34,187 nucleotides of DNA from Hyphomonas sp. 34-62-18 (GTDB lineage: Bacteria; Pseudomonadota; Alphaproteobacteria; Caulobacterales; Hyphomonadaceae): NCBI RefSeq assembly GCF_002282565.1, contig NZ_NCJT01000007.1, forward strand, positions 1-34,187, read 5' to 3'. The notes under the pieces are model-generated. The model was given only the letters and a program-made list of their open reading frames with translations. It was not told where the DNA came from and did no database searches. Both the position numbers and the translations under genes were made by a program. Positions within the stretch are counted from its first letter, which is position 1, and the number at the start of each line of letters is the position of its first letter. Positions 26,727 through 34,187 of this stretch are shown here, piece by piece.

Positions 26727-27767
26727 ATGGCCGAAGCAGCCGAGGGCTTCAAGACGCGCCTAGCGCCGGAAGACGAGTTCACGCACGATCCGGGCGACGC
26801 AGAAAATTATAATGAAAGCATGTATTTCAACGTGTTCGATGCGGGTAAACGCGCGGGCGCGTGGTTCCGCCTCGGCAACCGGCCCAACCAGCGTTACGCT
26901 GAAATGTCGATGTGCGTTTACTTCCCCGATGGCCGGGTTGGTTTCATGTTTGCGCGGCCGGAGATCAGTGACAATTCACAGATGAACGCCGGTGGCCTGC
27001 GCATTGATGTGGTGGAGCCGTTCAAGACACTGAAGGTGACTTATTCCGGTGAGTTGCTGGTGCTGAAGGAGCCGGGCCAGATGGCCGATCCGAAGGTGGC
27101 TTTCCGCAACAATCCGCGCCTGCCCTGCAAGATGGAGATGACCTATACCGGCCTCTCGCCGATGTATGGCGGGGAGACGGTGAAGGCCGATGGTTCGCCG
27201 ATCGAGATTGATCCTGAGAAATCTTTCGCCAAGGCCCATTACGAGCAGCATTGCGGCGCCAAGGGCTATATCGAGTGTGGCGGCGAGCGGCTGGAGATTG
27301 ATGGCTATGGCCTGCGCGACAAATCCTGGGGGCCGCGCCACTGGCAGGCGATTGAATGGTATCGCTGGTGCCCGATGAATTTCGGGCCGGATTTCGGCAT
27401 GATGTTCAATGTTATGGGCGATGGCAAAGGCGGCGTGCATCAGAGTGGCATGGTGTTCCGCGATGGCATCTATGACCAGATCGTTGCGGCAGACCTTTCC
27501 AGCAATTGGGACGAGAACGAATACCAGACCGATCTTGAAGCAAAGATCCGTACCAAGAGCGGAAAGGAATATACCGTCAGCGGAAAAGTGCTCTCTCTCA
27601 TCCCGCTCCGCAACCGGCGGACGGCGCCGGATGGCACGGAGCTGACCACGCGCATTACCGAAGCGATGACGGAGTATCGCTGTGATGGCAAGCTTGGCTA
27701 TGGCATGAGCGAGTATCTGGATCAGATTGTTGACGGCCGGCCAATGGGCCGTCTGGCCGGGCACTGA
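26727..27767 (+). CDS. CrtC/AttH-like lipocalin-fold protein of unknown function
   Basis: The 346-residue protein is preceded by GGGGAG 8 nt upstream. It has no signal peptide. The strongest landmark is GYGLRDKSWGPRHW (193-206), the GxGxRDxSWGxR motif of the CrtC/AttH-like and DUF7064/7065-type proteins. Hydratase CrtC (carotenoids) and AttH are distant members, but most relatives are uncharacterised and occur beside genes for hydrophobic compound metabolism. The N-terminal half is beta-rich (WFRLGNRPNQRYAEMSMCVYFPDGRVGFMF, in two parts about 46-75). The glutathione S-transferase follows 9 nt later, so the pair is an operon. Assignment rests on the motif; the function is unknown. Confidence 0.72.
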   Translation: MAEAAEGFKTRLAPEDEFTHDPGDAENYNESMYFNVFDAGKRAGAWFRLGNRPNQRYAEMSMCVYFPDGRVGFMFARPEISDNSQMNAGGLRIDVVEPFKTLKVTYSGELLVLKEPGQMADPKVAFRNNPRLPCKMEMTYTGLSPMYGGETVKADGSPIEIDPEKSFAKAHYEQHCGAKGYIECGGERLEIDGYGLRDKSWGPRHWQAIEWYRWCPMNFGPDFGMMFNVMGDGKGGVHQSGMVFRDGIYDQIVAADLSSNWDENEYQTDLEAKIRTKSGKEYTVSGKVLSLIPLRNRRTAPDGTELTTRITEAMTEYRCDGKLGYGMSEYLDQIVDGRPMGRLAGH

Positions 27768-27776
27768 GGCGTACCC

Positions 27777-28568
27777 ATGGCTGACGTGATTGTTTATGAG
27801 CATCCGCTGTCGCCCTATGCGCAGAAGGTGAAGATCTCTCTTTGGGAGAAGGGCGTGCCGTTTGAGGCGCGCCTGCCTGAGGGCATTGGTACGGGCGCGA
27901 CGGGGGGCGGGTTTGCGAAAGCCAATCCGCGCGGCGAAGTGCCAGCGCTTATCCATGGCGATGTCGAGATTTTCGACAGCACGATCATTCTTGAATATAT
28001 CGAGGATGTGTGGCCCGAGCCTGCGATGTTGCCGAAGTCTGCAGCGGAGCGTGCCCGTGTGCGGATGATTGAAGACGTGATGGACACCCAGTTTGAGGCG
28101 ATCACCTGGGGCCTTGGCGAGCTCAACTTTTTCCGGCGGGCCGAAGGCGCGCTGAAAGAAGCGATGGAGGCAAAGGCGCGCCAGCAGGCAGAGGCATTCT
28201 TCAATGTTCTGGAAAGCTATCTGGGGGAGCGGGAATGGTTCAACGGGGACCGCTTCGGCTGGGGCGATCTCAGCGTGGTGCCTTATCTGAATGGCGCAGC
28301 GGGCTTTGACATCAAGCCGGCGGCGGGCTCACGCCTGGCGGCCTGGCACGCACGGGCGAATGCGCGGGAGAGCGTGGCGCGGGCGCAAAGAGAGTCCGTT
28401 GCGTCGATCACCGGCATGAGCCAGGTGGATCAGGCGGTAAAAGCGGGTCTCTTCAAGCGTCAGTACCGGGATCACCGCCTCGAATGGATGATGAAGACCG
28501 GCGGGCTGGACATTGTGCTGGGCGGGCTGAAGGCGGGGAATATCCGCTTTACCGGACCAGGCGCATAA
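27777..28568 (+). CDS. Glutathione S-transferase family protein
   Basis: The 263-residue protein has an N-terminal thioredoxin-fold GSH domain. LSPYAQKVKISL (11-22) has a candidate activating Ser12; NPRGEVPAL holds the cis-proline loop, and FDSTIILEYIED the glutamyl-binding turn. An all-helical C-terminal domain follows, with FGWGDLSVVPYL as the usual N-capping motif. It is some 40 residues longer than typical bacterial enzymes because of a C-terminal extension after about 220. It starts 9 nt after the CrtC/AttH-like gene with GAGG upstream. The family conjugates, isomerises or dehalogenates electrophiles using glutathione; the substrate here is unknown. Confidence 0.93.
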   Translation: MADVIVYEHPLSPYAQKVKISLWEKGVPFEARLPEGIGTGATGGGFAKANPRGEVPALIHGDVEIFDSTIILEYIEDVWPEPAMLPKSAAERARVRMIEDVMDTQFEAITWGLGELNFFRRAEGALKEAMEAKARQQAEAFFNVLESYLGEREWFNGDRFGWGDLSVVPYLNGAAGFDIKPAAGSRLAAWHARANARESVARAQRESVASITGMSQVDQAVKAGLFKRQYRDHRLEWMMKTGGLDIVLGGLKAGNIRFTGPGA

Positions 28569-28579
28569 CTCAGTCCGGT

Positions 28580-28621
28580 AAAAAGAGGCCGGGCAGTTTG
28601 AGGCTGCCCGGCCCTTTTTTT
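28580..28621. terminator. Bidirectional Rho-independent terminator
   Basis: GGCCGGGCAG (28587-28596) and CTGCCCGGCC (28604-28613) form a perfect 10-bp stem with a 7-nt loop. On the plus strand C and seven T follow, ending the GST operon. On the minus strand a five-T run follows, ending the MFS gene. The two genes are convergent, as expected. Confidence 0.92.
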
Positions 28622-28624
28622 GCC

Positions 28625-29959
28625 TCAGGAGAGGGCTGCGTCGCGCGCAGCTTTCTCGGCAAGCTCGCGGCGGATGTTGCGGCTGGCGAGCCAGTAGAGC
28701 GCCGCGGGAATGATGCCCATGACGCCGGCCACGTAGAGGGACCAGCGGACGCTTTCGGCGCCTGCCATGGGCGCGAGGACATCCGACAGGATGCCGAATA
28801 GGAGCGGGCCGAGGCCGAGCCCGATCAGGTTCAGCGTGAACAGCATCAGCGAGACGGCAACAGCGCGGGAGGCCGGACTGATGAGCAGCTGAACACAGCC
28901 GAAGGTGGGCGCGTAGTAGACGCCGGAAAGAGCCGCCGAGATCGTCAGCATCGGGATGGCCACCCAGACCGGGCCAACATAGCCGATGAGCAGGATCGGC
29001 ACCGTCAACAGCATGGCGACGGCGGGCGCGAGCATATAGTGCGCGGGTTTATCGACGCCGAACTTGTCGGATGTCCAACCGCCGAGCCATGTGCCGAGGA
29101 TGCCGCCGATGCCGGAGCCGACCCCATAGAAGACGCCGACTTGCCAGAGCTCCAGCCCATGCGAGCGGATGAGGAAGATGCCGTTCCACACGCCTTTGCC
29201 ATAGCCGAGGAAGGCGACGAAGGAGGCGCCTAGGGTGGCGAAGATGAAGACTTTGGAAGTGAGCACTTCCTTTAGGGTTTCACCAACGGTGGAGCGGCGG
29301 ACGGCCTGGCTGGCCTTGAGGCGGGCGGCAGCTTCCGCCAACGTGCCGGCCTTGCGGGGCTCCTTCACCGCGAACCAGAGGACGAGCGCCAGCAGGATGC
29401 CGGGAACGCCGGCGACCATGAAGGCGATCCGCCAGCCGACGGTATCGGCCAGGACCCCGCCGATGACCATGCCCATGAGCGAGCCGATGGGTATGCCTAG
29501 GCCGAAGAAGGCAATGGCCGAGCCGCGCTTTTCCGGCGGGACGGTATCCCCGATCAGAGAATGGGAGGCGGGTGTGCAGCCGGCCTCACCGACGCCGACG
29601 CCGATCCGCGCCAGCAGCAGCTGCCAGAAATTCATTGCTAGGCCGCAGAGGACCGTCATGCCTGACCAGATGGCGAGGGAGCCTGAGACGATGCCGACGC
29701 GGTTTGATTTCGGGTTGTCCGCCCACCGAGCAATCGGGATGCCGAGAATGGTGTAGACCAGAGCGAAAGCGAGACCGGTCATCAGGCCGATCTGCGTGTC
29801 GGACAGGCCGAGATCATTCTTGATGGGTTCGGCCAGGATGTTGACGATCTGCCGGTCAACGAAGTTGAAGGCGTTTACGATCAGGAGCAGCCACAGGGTA
29901 ACCCGGATGCGGCTTTGTGGATTGCTGGCAATGCTGGGCGGCAGGAGCGTCTGGGACAT
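28625..29959 (-). CDS. MFS transporter, spinster family-like
   Basis: The start at 29959 (MSQTLLPPS) gives 444 residues with about 12 membrane segments. The open frame runs further upstream, but that part is rich in basic residues and covers a strong hairpin. Motifs are NAFNFVDRQIVNILAEPIKNDLGLSD in the first helix region, GIPIARWADNPKSNRVGIVSG (the MFS loop 2-3 motif), and ARIGVGVGEAGCTPASHSLIGD, typical of spinster-like carriers of alphaproteobacteria. It lies 129 bp after a TonB receptor in the same direction. In related bacteria such pairs import or export hydrophobic compounds, and the same is inferred here. The ligand is unknown. Confidence 0.9.
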   Translation of the reverse strand: MSQTLLPPSIASNPQSRIRVTLWLLLIVNAFNFVDRQIVNILAEPIKNDLGLSDTQIGLMTGLAFALVYTILGIPIARWADNPKSNRVGIVSGSLAIWSGMTVLCGLAMNFWQLLLARIGVGVGEAGCTPASHSLIGDTVPPEKRGSAIAFFGLGIPIGSLMGMVIGGVLADTVGWRIAFMVAGVPGILLALVLWFAVKEPRKAGTLAEAAARLKASQAVRRSTVGETLKEVLTSKVFIFATLGASFVAFLGYGKGVWNGIFLIRSHGLELWQVGVFYGVGSGIGGILGTWLGGWTSDKFGVDKPAHYMLAPAVAMLLTVPILLIGYVGPVWVAIPMLTISAALSGVYYAPTFGCVQLLISPASRAVAVSLMLFTLNLIGLGLGPLLFGILSDVLAPMAGAESVRWSLYVAGVMGIIPAALYWLASRNIRRELAEKAARDAALS

Positions 29960-30023
29960 CAGGCGGTGTACCTCTGGGCGTTTCTGTCGGGATGTGGGGT
30001 GGCTTATTGCCAGATTTGAAAGC

Positions 30024-30053
30024 GCGGTCATCCCTTTTTGGAGGGATGACCGC
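30024..30053 (-). terminator. Strong hairpin between TonB receptor and MFS genes
   Basis: GCGGTCATCCC and GGGATGACCGC form a perfect 11-bp stem around 8 nt. On the minus strand it is followed by GCTTTC, not a good T-tract. It lies 36 nt after the receptor stop, so it may be an attenuator or an mRNA 3'-end stabiliser that makes the receptor more abundant than the transporter. Confidence 0.6.
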
Positions 30054-30088
30054 AAGATGTTTCAGATGACTTTTGCGTCAACCGGCTA

Positions 30089-32416
30089 TCAGAACGAACC
30101 GCGCAGGGTGACGCCGAAGGTGCGGGGAGCGCTCATATAGGCGTTGGTGTCGCCAGACTGGAGCGTGGTCGAGAAGTGGTTCGTGACATAGCGTTTGTCA
30201 AAAGCGTTCTGGACCCAACCTTCGAGCGTCCAGCCTGCGGCGGACTTGATGCCGAGGTTGAGGTTCAGAAGGCCAAAGCCGCCCTGTTCCAGGAAGTTCG
30301 AGTTGTTCGTGATGTAACCGCCCGAATATTGCTGGTTGATGCGGCCAACGAGGGAGAAGGTATCGTTGAGCGGCTTGTCGAGTTTCAGGGAGACGCTGCC
30401 CGACAGTTCCGGCGCGACCGCAAAGCGGCGGCCGGAGAGGACGGGGCCAAGCGAGGCATCTTCGCCGAGTTGGGCTTCGGGCAGGTAGGTGACGGCGGCG
30501 TCGAGCGACAGGATGTCGTTGATCTCGAGGGCGCTTTCAACCTCAAGGCCATAGACCTCTGCCGTGCCGGCGTTGAGGACCTGGAACTGCGTGCCGACGA
30601 AACGGGCAACCTGAAGATCGGTCATGTCGTTGTAGAAGGCCGAGAAGTTGGCGCGGCCGCGGCGATCCCAGAACTGGGTTTTGAGGCCAAGTTCATAGGC
30701 GTTGACGAATTCCGGATCATAGCGCGGATCGCCGGGGATGGCGCCGGGGAAGAAATCCGGGTTCTGACGGTATCCACCGGCCGCGTTGGCGTCGAGGTTC
30801 ACCCCGCCTGCCTTGAAGCCCCGGTTGTAGCTGGCATAGAGCATCGCATCTTCGTTGATGTGATACTGGATGCCGAGCGTGCCGCTGAAGGCTTCATCGG
30901 TCTTGGACTCGTTGAAGTGGGGCGCAGGCTGGACGCCGAGCACTTTGTATACGTCGAGCGGGTTGGGGCGGTAGTAGAGGTTTTCGAACTGGCCCTGCTT
31001 CTTTTCCTGCGACCAGCGCAGGCCCGCGGTGAAGCCCCATTTCTCATTCAGGCGGCCATCCCACTGGCCGAAGAAGGCGAGGGACTCATTGTTGCCTTCG
31101 ATGACTTCGACCGAGCGCAGACCAGGGGAGGCGTCAAAGACCAGCGTGGAGGGCAGGGTGGCAGCATAGACGCGTTGCAGGTCTTCGCCCCACCAGCCGG
31201 TGCGGCCGGATTTGATGGATTCGTCGGAATAGAAGACGCCAGCAACGTAGTTCGCGTTGCCTTCCGCGCCGAAGCCATGTTCGCCGGAATAGCTGAATTC
31301 CTGCGAGAAGAAATTGCTCTTGAACTTCTCGTGCAGCAGCAGGAGATCTGCGCCGGAGAAGTCGGCATCGGTCGTTTGATCGACTTTGTACTGACGAAGC
31401 GCAGTGACCGAGGAGAGCTTGCCGGGACCCACATCCCAGTCTGCCTTGACGGTGTAGCCAGTGTCTTCGACGAGTTGGTCGGGCGAGTAGTTGAGGACTG
31501 ACTGGTATTCATCCTTGCGGCGCGATGTGGGCAAAAGGCCCCGTTCACGGATGATCTGGTCGACGACATCCTGAATCGGGCCGGGATTGCTGTCTACGGT
31601 ACCGAAGCAGCAGTTCTCGTCCGAGCGGGCATAGTCTGCGATCAGCCGGATGCGGAAATCATCAGTCGGCTCGTAGAGAAGCTGGGCTTTGATGCCGTTG
31701 CCGCGGCGCTCGTTATAGTCTTCGCCGGTGTTGGGGTTTTCGAAGAAGCCAGCGCGGTTTGCGGTGATGGCGGAGATGCGCAGGGCGGCGTTCTCGCCGA
31801 TCGGGGCGTTGACGGTGACGGTGCCGGTGAGGGCCTCATAGTTGCCGATGGTGAGCGAGTAGTCGCCGCCCGTCTCGCCGAGGACCGGCATGGAGCTTTC
31901 CAGCAGGATGGCACCGGCAGAGGTGTTCTTGCCGAAGAGAGTGCCCTGCGGGCCGCGCAGAACCTGGAGGTTGCCGATGTCCAGGAAATTCTGGAGGGCG
32001 GCGCCGGGACGCGAACGGTAAACGCCATCGACAAACACGCCCACGGCGCCTTCGAAAGCGCGGCTGGCGCCGGTGGTGCCGATGCCTCGGATCTGGAGGT
32101 TGGCAGAGGTGGCGGGGTTGGAGGTGTTGCGGAAGGTGACGCTGGGCGAGACGGAGGTGATGTCGCCGATATTCTCTACGCGCGCTTCGGCCATGAACTC
32201 GGAATCAACCGAGGTGACGGCGATGGCGGTTTCCTGGAGATCGGTGGCGCGGCGCGTGGCGGTGACGACGATCTGGTTGAGCTTCAGATCGGCCTGGGCG
32301 GCCTCTTCTTCCGCGGGCTGCTGCTCTGTCTGGGCAAGAGCGATGGGCGTAAAAAGGGTTGCCAAGGCCAGCACGGACGAGCCGGTGAGCAGTGGACGGC
32401 AATTGAGTTTCTTCAA
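30089..32416 (-). CDS. TonB-dependent outer membrane receptor
   Basis: A TTG at 32416 with GGGAG 7 nt upstream begins a clean signal peptide (MKKLNCRPLL..., cleavage near IALA/QTEQ, about residue 28); ATG codons upstream have no such context. The 775-residue product has a TonB-box-like NQIVVTATRR, and a plug with VTSVDSEFM, LQIRGIG, GVFVDGVYRSR and NLQVLRGPQGTLFGKNTSAGAI. The barrel ends in FGVTLRGSF with the terminal phenylalanine. This is the sphingomonad/Caulobacter-type receptor family often used for complex organic ligands. It is followed by the spinster transporter, and the two probably act on the same compound. The 575-bp gap upstream should hold its promoter. Confidence 0.93.
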   Translation of the reverse strand: MKKLNCRPLLTGSSVLALATLFTPIALAQTEQQPAEEEAAQADLKLNQIVVTATRRATDLQETAIAVTSVDSEFMAEARVENIGDITSVSPSVTFRNTSNPATSANLQIRGIGTTGASRAFEGAVGVFVDGVYRSRPGAALQNFLDIGNLQVLRGPQGTLFGKNTSAGAILLESSMPVLGETGGDYSLTIGNYEALTGTVTVNAPIGENAALRISAITANRAGFFENPNTGEDYNERRGNGIKAQLLYEPTDDFRIRLIADYARSDENCCFGTVDSNPGPIQDVVDQIIRERGLLPTSRRKDEYQSVLNYSPDQLVEDTGYTVKADWDVGPGKLSSVTALRQYKVDQTTDADFSGADLLLLHEKFKSNFFSQEFSYSGEHGFGAEGNANYVAGVFYSDESIKSGRTGWWGEDLQRVYAATLPSTLVFDASPGLRSVEVIEGNNESLAFFGQWDGRLNEKWGFTAGLRWSQEKKQGQFENLYYRPNPLDVYKVLGVQPAPHFNESKTDEAFSGTLGIQYHINEDAMLYASYNRGFKAGGVNLDANAAGGYRQNPDFFPGAIPGDPRYDPEFVNAYELGLKTQFWDRRGRANFSAFYNDMTDLQVARFVGTQFQVLNAGTAEVYGLEVESALEINDILSLDAAVTYLPEAQLGEDASLGPVLSGRRFAVAPELSGSVSLKLDKPLNDTFSLVGRINQQYSGGYITNNSNFLEQGGFGLLNLNLGIKSAAGWTLEGWVQNAFDKRYVTNHFSTTLQSGDTNAYMSAPRTFGVTLRGSF

Positions 32417-32423
32417 GAGAATT

Positions 32424-32428
32424 CTCCC
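32424..32428 (-). promoter_or_regulatory. Ribosome binding site deciding the receptor TTG start
   Basis: On the minus strand GGGAG lies 7 nt before the TTG at 32416, which opens the signal peptide. Confidence 0.65.
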
Positions 32429-32814
32429 TGGGCTGATAATCATCTGAGCTAGCGCAGGCGCGCGCGGATGATGGCCGGACAAGCCAAAGCGTCAGGGATC
32501 GGGGCCCGAGGAGCCCCGCCGCAAAATGCTTTCTTTTGTTCAAGGAAGCCTCTTGCCGTGACACGCACGCAGAGAGGTTGCCTCCCGCCATTATCAGCCG
32601 CGCGATGGTGTCGACGCTGCCGGGGTCTGATGCCCCAAGGCCAGCGATAGGGAAGCCTTAACACCCAGTCAAACGGTTTTGAGTTCTTTTTAATGACGGT
32701 TCAGGGGTGTGTGTTGCCGGTACCACAACCGGCGGTGGCCAGCCTGCAGCACGCATTGGTAATTATCGCGGAGACAAGAAAAAATATGCAATGAAAACAA
32801 TATTATAATATTCG

Positions 32815-32836
32815 ATCGGCGCGTAGGCGCGCCGAT
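32815..32836. repeat. GC-rich stem-loop in an AT-rich stretch
   Basis: ATCGGCGCG and CGCGCCGAT form a perfect 9-bp stem with a TAGG loop, followed on the plus strand by TTTCT. No gene ends upstream on the plus strand, so a terminator role has no visible client. Confidence 0.4.
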
Positions 32837-32948
32837 TTCTGCGGGAAATAAGTCTCGTCAATGTGTCCTATACAAACATAAAGGGGGGTGATTATAGGCC
32901 TTGAGGTCACGTCCCGGGGACGAATCCCGGCGCAATGCGGCCCGAAGA

Positions 32949-32984
32949 GAAGGGCGCTGTGCAGGCCTTCTGCCAGCGCCCTTC
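32949..32984 (-). terminator. Probable ohr terminator hairpin
   Basis: GAAGGGCGCTG and CAGCGCCCTTC form a perfect 11-bp stem, extended by an inner GCAG/CTGC pair. It begins 7 nt after the ohr stop codon. The minus strand continues TCTTC, a weak T-tract. Confidence 0.7.
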
Positions 32985-32991
32985 CGGGACC

Positions 32992-33417
32992 TCAGAGAAC
33001 GTTCAGGCTGACATCGATATTGCCGCGCGTGGCGTGTGAATACGGGCATACTTCATGGGCCTCGGCGACCAGCTTTTCGGCTTCACTGCGTTCCACGCCG
33101 GGAATTGCGACGTCCAGCTTCACAACCAGGCCAAAGCCTTTGTCTTCGCGTGGGCCGATCCCCACGGTGGCAGCAACGGTCGTGTCAGCGGGCAGCTTGA
33201 AATGGTTGCCCGAGGACGAGACCGCCTTCATCGCGCTGAGGAAGCAGGAAGCATAGCCAGCGGCGAAGAGTTGTTCCGGATTGTTGCCATTGCCGCTGCC
33301 GCCCAGTTCTTTCGGGAGGGCAAGGGCGACATCGAGCGCGCCGTCAGCGGTTTTTGCGCGGCCGTCACGGCCACCGGTGGCCGTTGCGGTGGTTTTGTAG
33401 AGAACGTTGATGGCCAT
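32992..33417 (-). CDS. ohr: Organic hydroperoxide resistance protein, OsmC/Ohr family
   Basis: The 141-residue protein matches Ohr in length and motifs. A GGRDGRA loop has the catalytic arginine (Arg17 or Arg20). NNPEQLFAAGYASCFLSAM gives Glu48 and the peroxidatic Cys58, and AHEVCPYSHATRGNIDV gives the resolving Cys124. Ohr is a cytosolic, lipoyl-dependent peroxidase that reduces organic and fatty acid hydroperoxides. AGGA lies 8 nt before the start. It is divergent from a MarR/OhrR gene with 129 bp between them, containing two palindromic operators; that arrangement and the two cysteines point to Ohr rather than OsmC. Confidence 0.96.
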   Translation of the reverse strand: MAINVLYKTTATATGGRDGRAKTADGALDVALALPKELGGSGNGNNPEQLFAAGYASCFLSAMKAVSSSGNHFKLPADTTVAATVGIGPREDKGFGLVVKLDVAIPGVERSEAEKLVAEAHEVCPYSHATRGNIDVSLNVL

Positions 33418-33460
33418 GGGAACATCCTTTCCTGTTGGTTCCGGGCTTGTAATCGATAGC

Positions 33461-33484
33461 GATTAAATCGTGTGCGATATATAT
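33461..33484. promoter_or_regulatory. Probable OhrR operator 1 (ohr-proximal)
   Basis: ATTAAATCGTGTGCGATAT is an imperfect version of operator 2, with the shared pattern ATTAAATCGyGyGCGAT. An AATCG-ATAG-CGATT inverted repeat (33451-33464) overlaps its left edge. It lies about 45-65 bp upstream of the ohr start, where a -10/-35 region is expected. Confidence 0.6.
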
Positions 33485-33516
33485 CGGCTATTCCTGTTAA
33501 GACTTCAAGCCTTGCG

Positions 33517-33539
33517 ATTAAATCGCGCGCGATTTATAT
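33517..33539. promoter_or_regulatory. Probable OhrR operator 2 (ohrR-proximal)
   Basis: TAAATCGCGCGCGATTTA (33519-33536) is a perfect 18-bp palindrome that ends 10 bp before the ohrR start. Bound regulator would cover the ohrR start region and promoter, suggesting autorepression. It shares its arms with operator 1, 55 bp away. Confidence 0.75.
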
Positions 33540-33546
33540 TTGTGTC

Positions 33547-34029
33547 ATGAAGAAAAAACGTGCTGCCCCTGCAGAAGGTTCCGCTGTGACTGGTCCGGCG
33601 ATGCTGGATCATGCCGTATGTTTCGCCGTTTATTCGGCGGGTTTGGCCTTCAACCGGGTCTACAAGCCGATCCTTGATCAATTCGGGCTGACCTATCCGC
33701 AGTATCTCGTGCTGATCGCGCTCTGGCAGGCCGAGGGGCAGACGGTGAGCGAGCTGGGGGAGCACCTGTTCCTTGAGTCCAACACGCTGACGCCGTTGCT
33801 GAAACGGCTTGAGGCGGCGGGGTTTGTGAAGCGCGTGCGGGACAAGGCGGATGAGCGGCAGGTGCGCATTTCGCTGACAGATGAGGGGCGGAGGGTTCTC
33901 GAGGAGTCTTCTTGCGTGCCGCAGCAGATCCTGGAGGCGACGGGATACTCTGTCGAAGAGCTTGCCGCGCTGAGGCATTCCCTTTCCGGGCTGAGAGACA
34001 ATCTTCGCGCCTCTGCCGGCCAAGCCTAG
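33547..34029 (+). CDS. ohrR: MarR-family organic peroxide sensor/repressor
   Basis: The start at 33547 (MKKKRAAPAEG) gives 160 residues; the frame is open upstream through the operator, which is unlikely to be coding. No clear ribosome site is seen, which suggests a weak or leaderless start. The protein has the OhrR opening DHAVCFAVYSAGLAFNRVYKP with sensor Cys25 and a Tyr pair nearby. The winged helix is TVSELGEHLFLESNTLTPLLKRLE, with wing DERQVRISLTDEG. Cys123 (ESSCVPQQ) marks it as a two-cysteine OhrR like the Xanthomonas type, in which oxidation gives an intersubunit disulfide and release from DNA. The partner ohr is divergent. Confidence 0.94.
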   Translation: MKKKRAAPAEGSAVTGPAMLDHAVCFAVYSAGLAFNRVYKPILDQFGLTYPQYLVLIALWQAEGQTVSELGEHLFLESNTLTPLLKRLEAAGFVKRVRDKADERQVRISLTDEGRRVLEESSCVPQQILEATGYSVEELAALRHSLSGLRDNLRASAGQA

Positions 34030-34187
34030 CTCATTCCCTTTCACTGACGCGCCCGATTGGCAGATCGGCCCTGCCGTTTGCGGATAACGCAGAGCGTAAA
34101 CGAGGTGTAAACGAGTTCTGTTGGATTGAGAAAGCTTGCCCCAGAGTGGGCAAGAGTTTCCAACGTTTGCACAAGGCGCGCGTTCAT

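Larger units (their letters stand above)
32417..32991. other. Intergenic region without a supported gene
   Basis: No open frame here carries family motifs. Visible structure: hairpins GGGGC/GCCCC near 32500, GCCGGT/ACCGGC (32716-32733) and ATCGGCGCG/CGCGCCGAT (32815-32836); the perfect palindrome AATATTATAATATT just before the last of these; and the ohr terminator at 32949-32984. The stretch 32740-32900 is much more AT-rich than its surroundings. The receptor promoter is expected toward the left end, but no clear -35/-10 pair or riboswitch was recognised. Confidence 0.55.

Noticed and set aside
30176..31501. Plus-strand 441-codon open frame
   Set aside because: Antisense shadow of the second TonB receptor; no recognisable domain.
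32905..32942. tRNA T-arm-like stretch CCGGGGACGAATCCCGG, possibly a tRNA remnant or attachment site
   Set aside because: The loop reads GACGAAT instead of TTCGAAT, no D-arm or anticodon arm could be folded, and there is no integrase or direct repeat nearby.
34030..34187. Possible 48-codon minus-strand gene from an ATG at the right edge, and a CTTGCCC/GGGCAAG hairpin at 34135-34154
   Set aside because: The short frame has no motif, its upstream context is outside the window, and the hairpin has no T-tract; neither can be supported.

Overview
The window is about 34 kb of GC-rich DNA from a Gram-negative alphaproteobacterium. Two TonB-dependent receptors, a spinster-type MFS carrier, a MipA/OmpV protein, several lipoproteins and a probable ETF-beta lysine methyltransferase suggest a Hyphomonas/Caulobacterales- or sphingomonad-like marine oligotroph. 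This placement is inferred from gene content only. No rRNA, tRNA, insertion sequence, integrase, CRISPR array or phage gene was found.

Region 1 (1-4570, leftward): a tightly packed operon of a small LysM-like protein, an unrecognised 88-aa protein, an N-acyl-D-amino-acid deacylase-type amidohydrolase, a soluble epoxide hydrolase-like enzyme and an FAD-dependent oxidoreductase cut off by the window edge. ATGA overlaps or gaps of 1-15 nt join the genes. A 20-bp near-perfect palindrome lies just upstream. This is the best candidate for an uncharacterised catabolic unit.

Region 2 (4657-8206, leftward): a TonB-dependent receptor followed by a lipoprotein glycerophosphodiester phosphodiesterase and a textbook terminator. 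The 855-bp gap to its right has no convincing gene but carries an array of 10-bp TGAAAC repeats. A second array of the same decamer lies at the start of hutC, 17 kb away.

Region 3 (9062-12598, leftward): EmrA/EmrB-type efflux pair and a METTL20-like methyltransferase. Region 4 (12817-19157): a lipoprotein alpha/beta hydrolase, an AraC regulator, an unknown exported four-cysteine protein, a lipoprotein cytochrome c on the opposite strand, a TetR regulator, a MipA/OmpV protein and a Blc-type lipocalin.

Region 5 (19173-26625): a complete histidine utilisation locus of the HutF/HutG (five-step) type. hutI-hutH-hutG-hutU run leftward and hutF-hutC run rightward from a 77-bp divergent promoter with a GTxTAxAC HutC-type operator. 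Histidine would go to urocanate (HutH), imidazolonepropionate (HutU), formiminoglutamate (HutI), formylglutamate (HutF), then glutamate plus formate (HutG).

Region 6 (26727-32416): a CrtC/AttH-like protein of unknown function with a glutathione S-transferase, then convergent to these a spinster MFS transporter and a second TonB-dependent receptor. Region 7 (32992-34029): divergent ohr and ohrR with two related palindromic operators, a peroxide-sensing pair. The last 158 bp hold no gene that can be supported.
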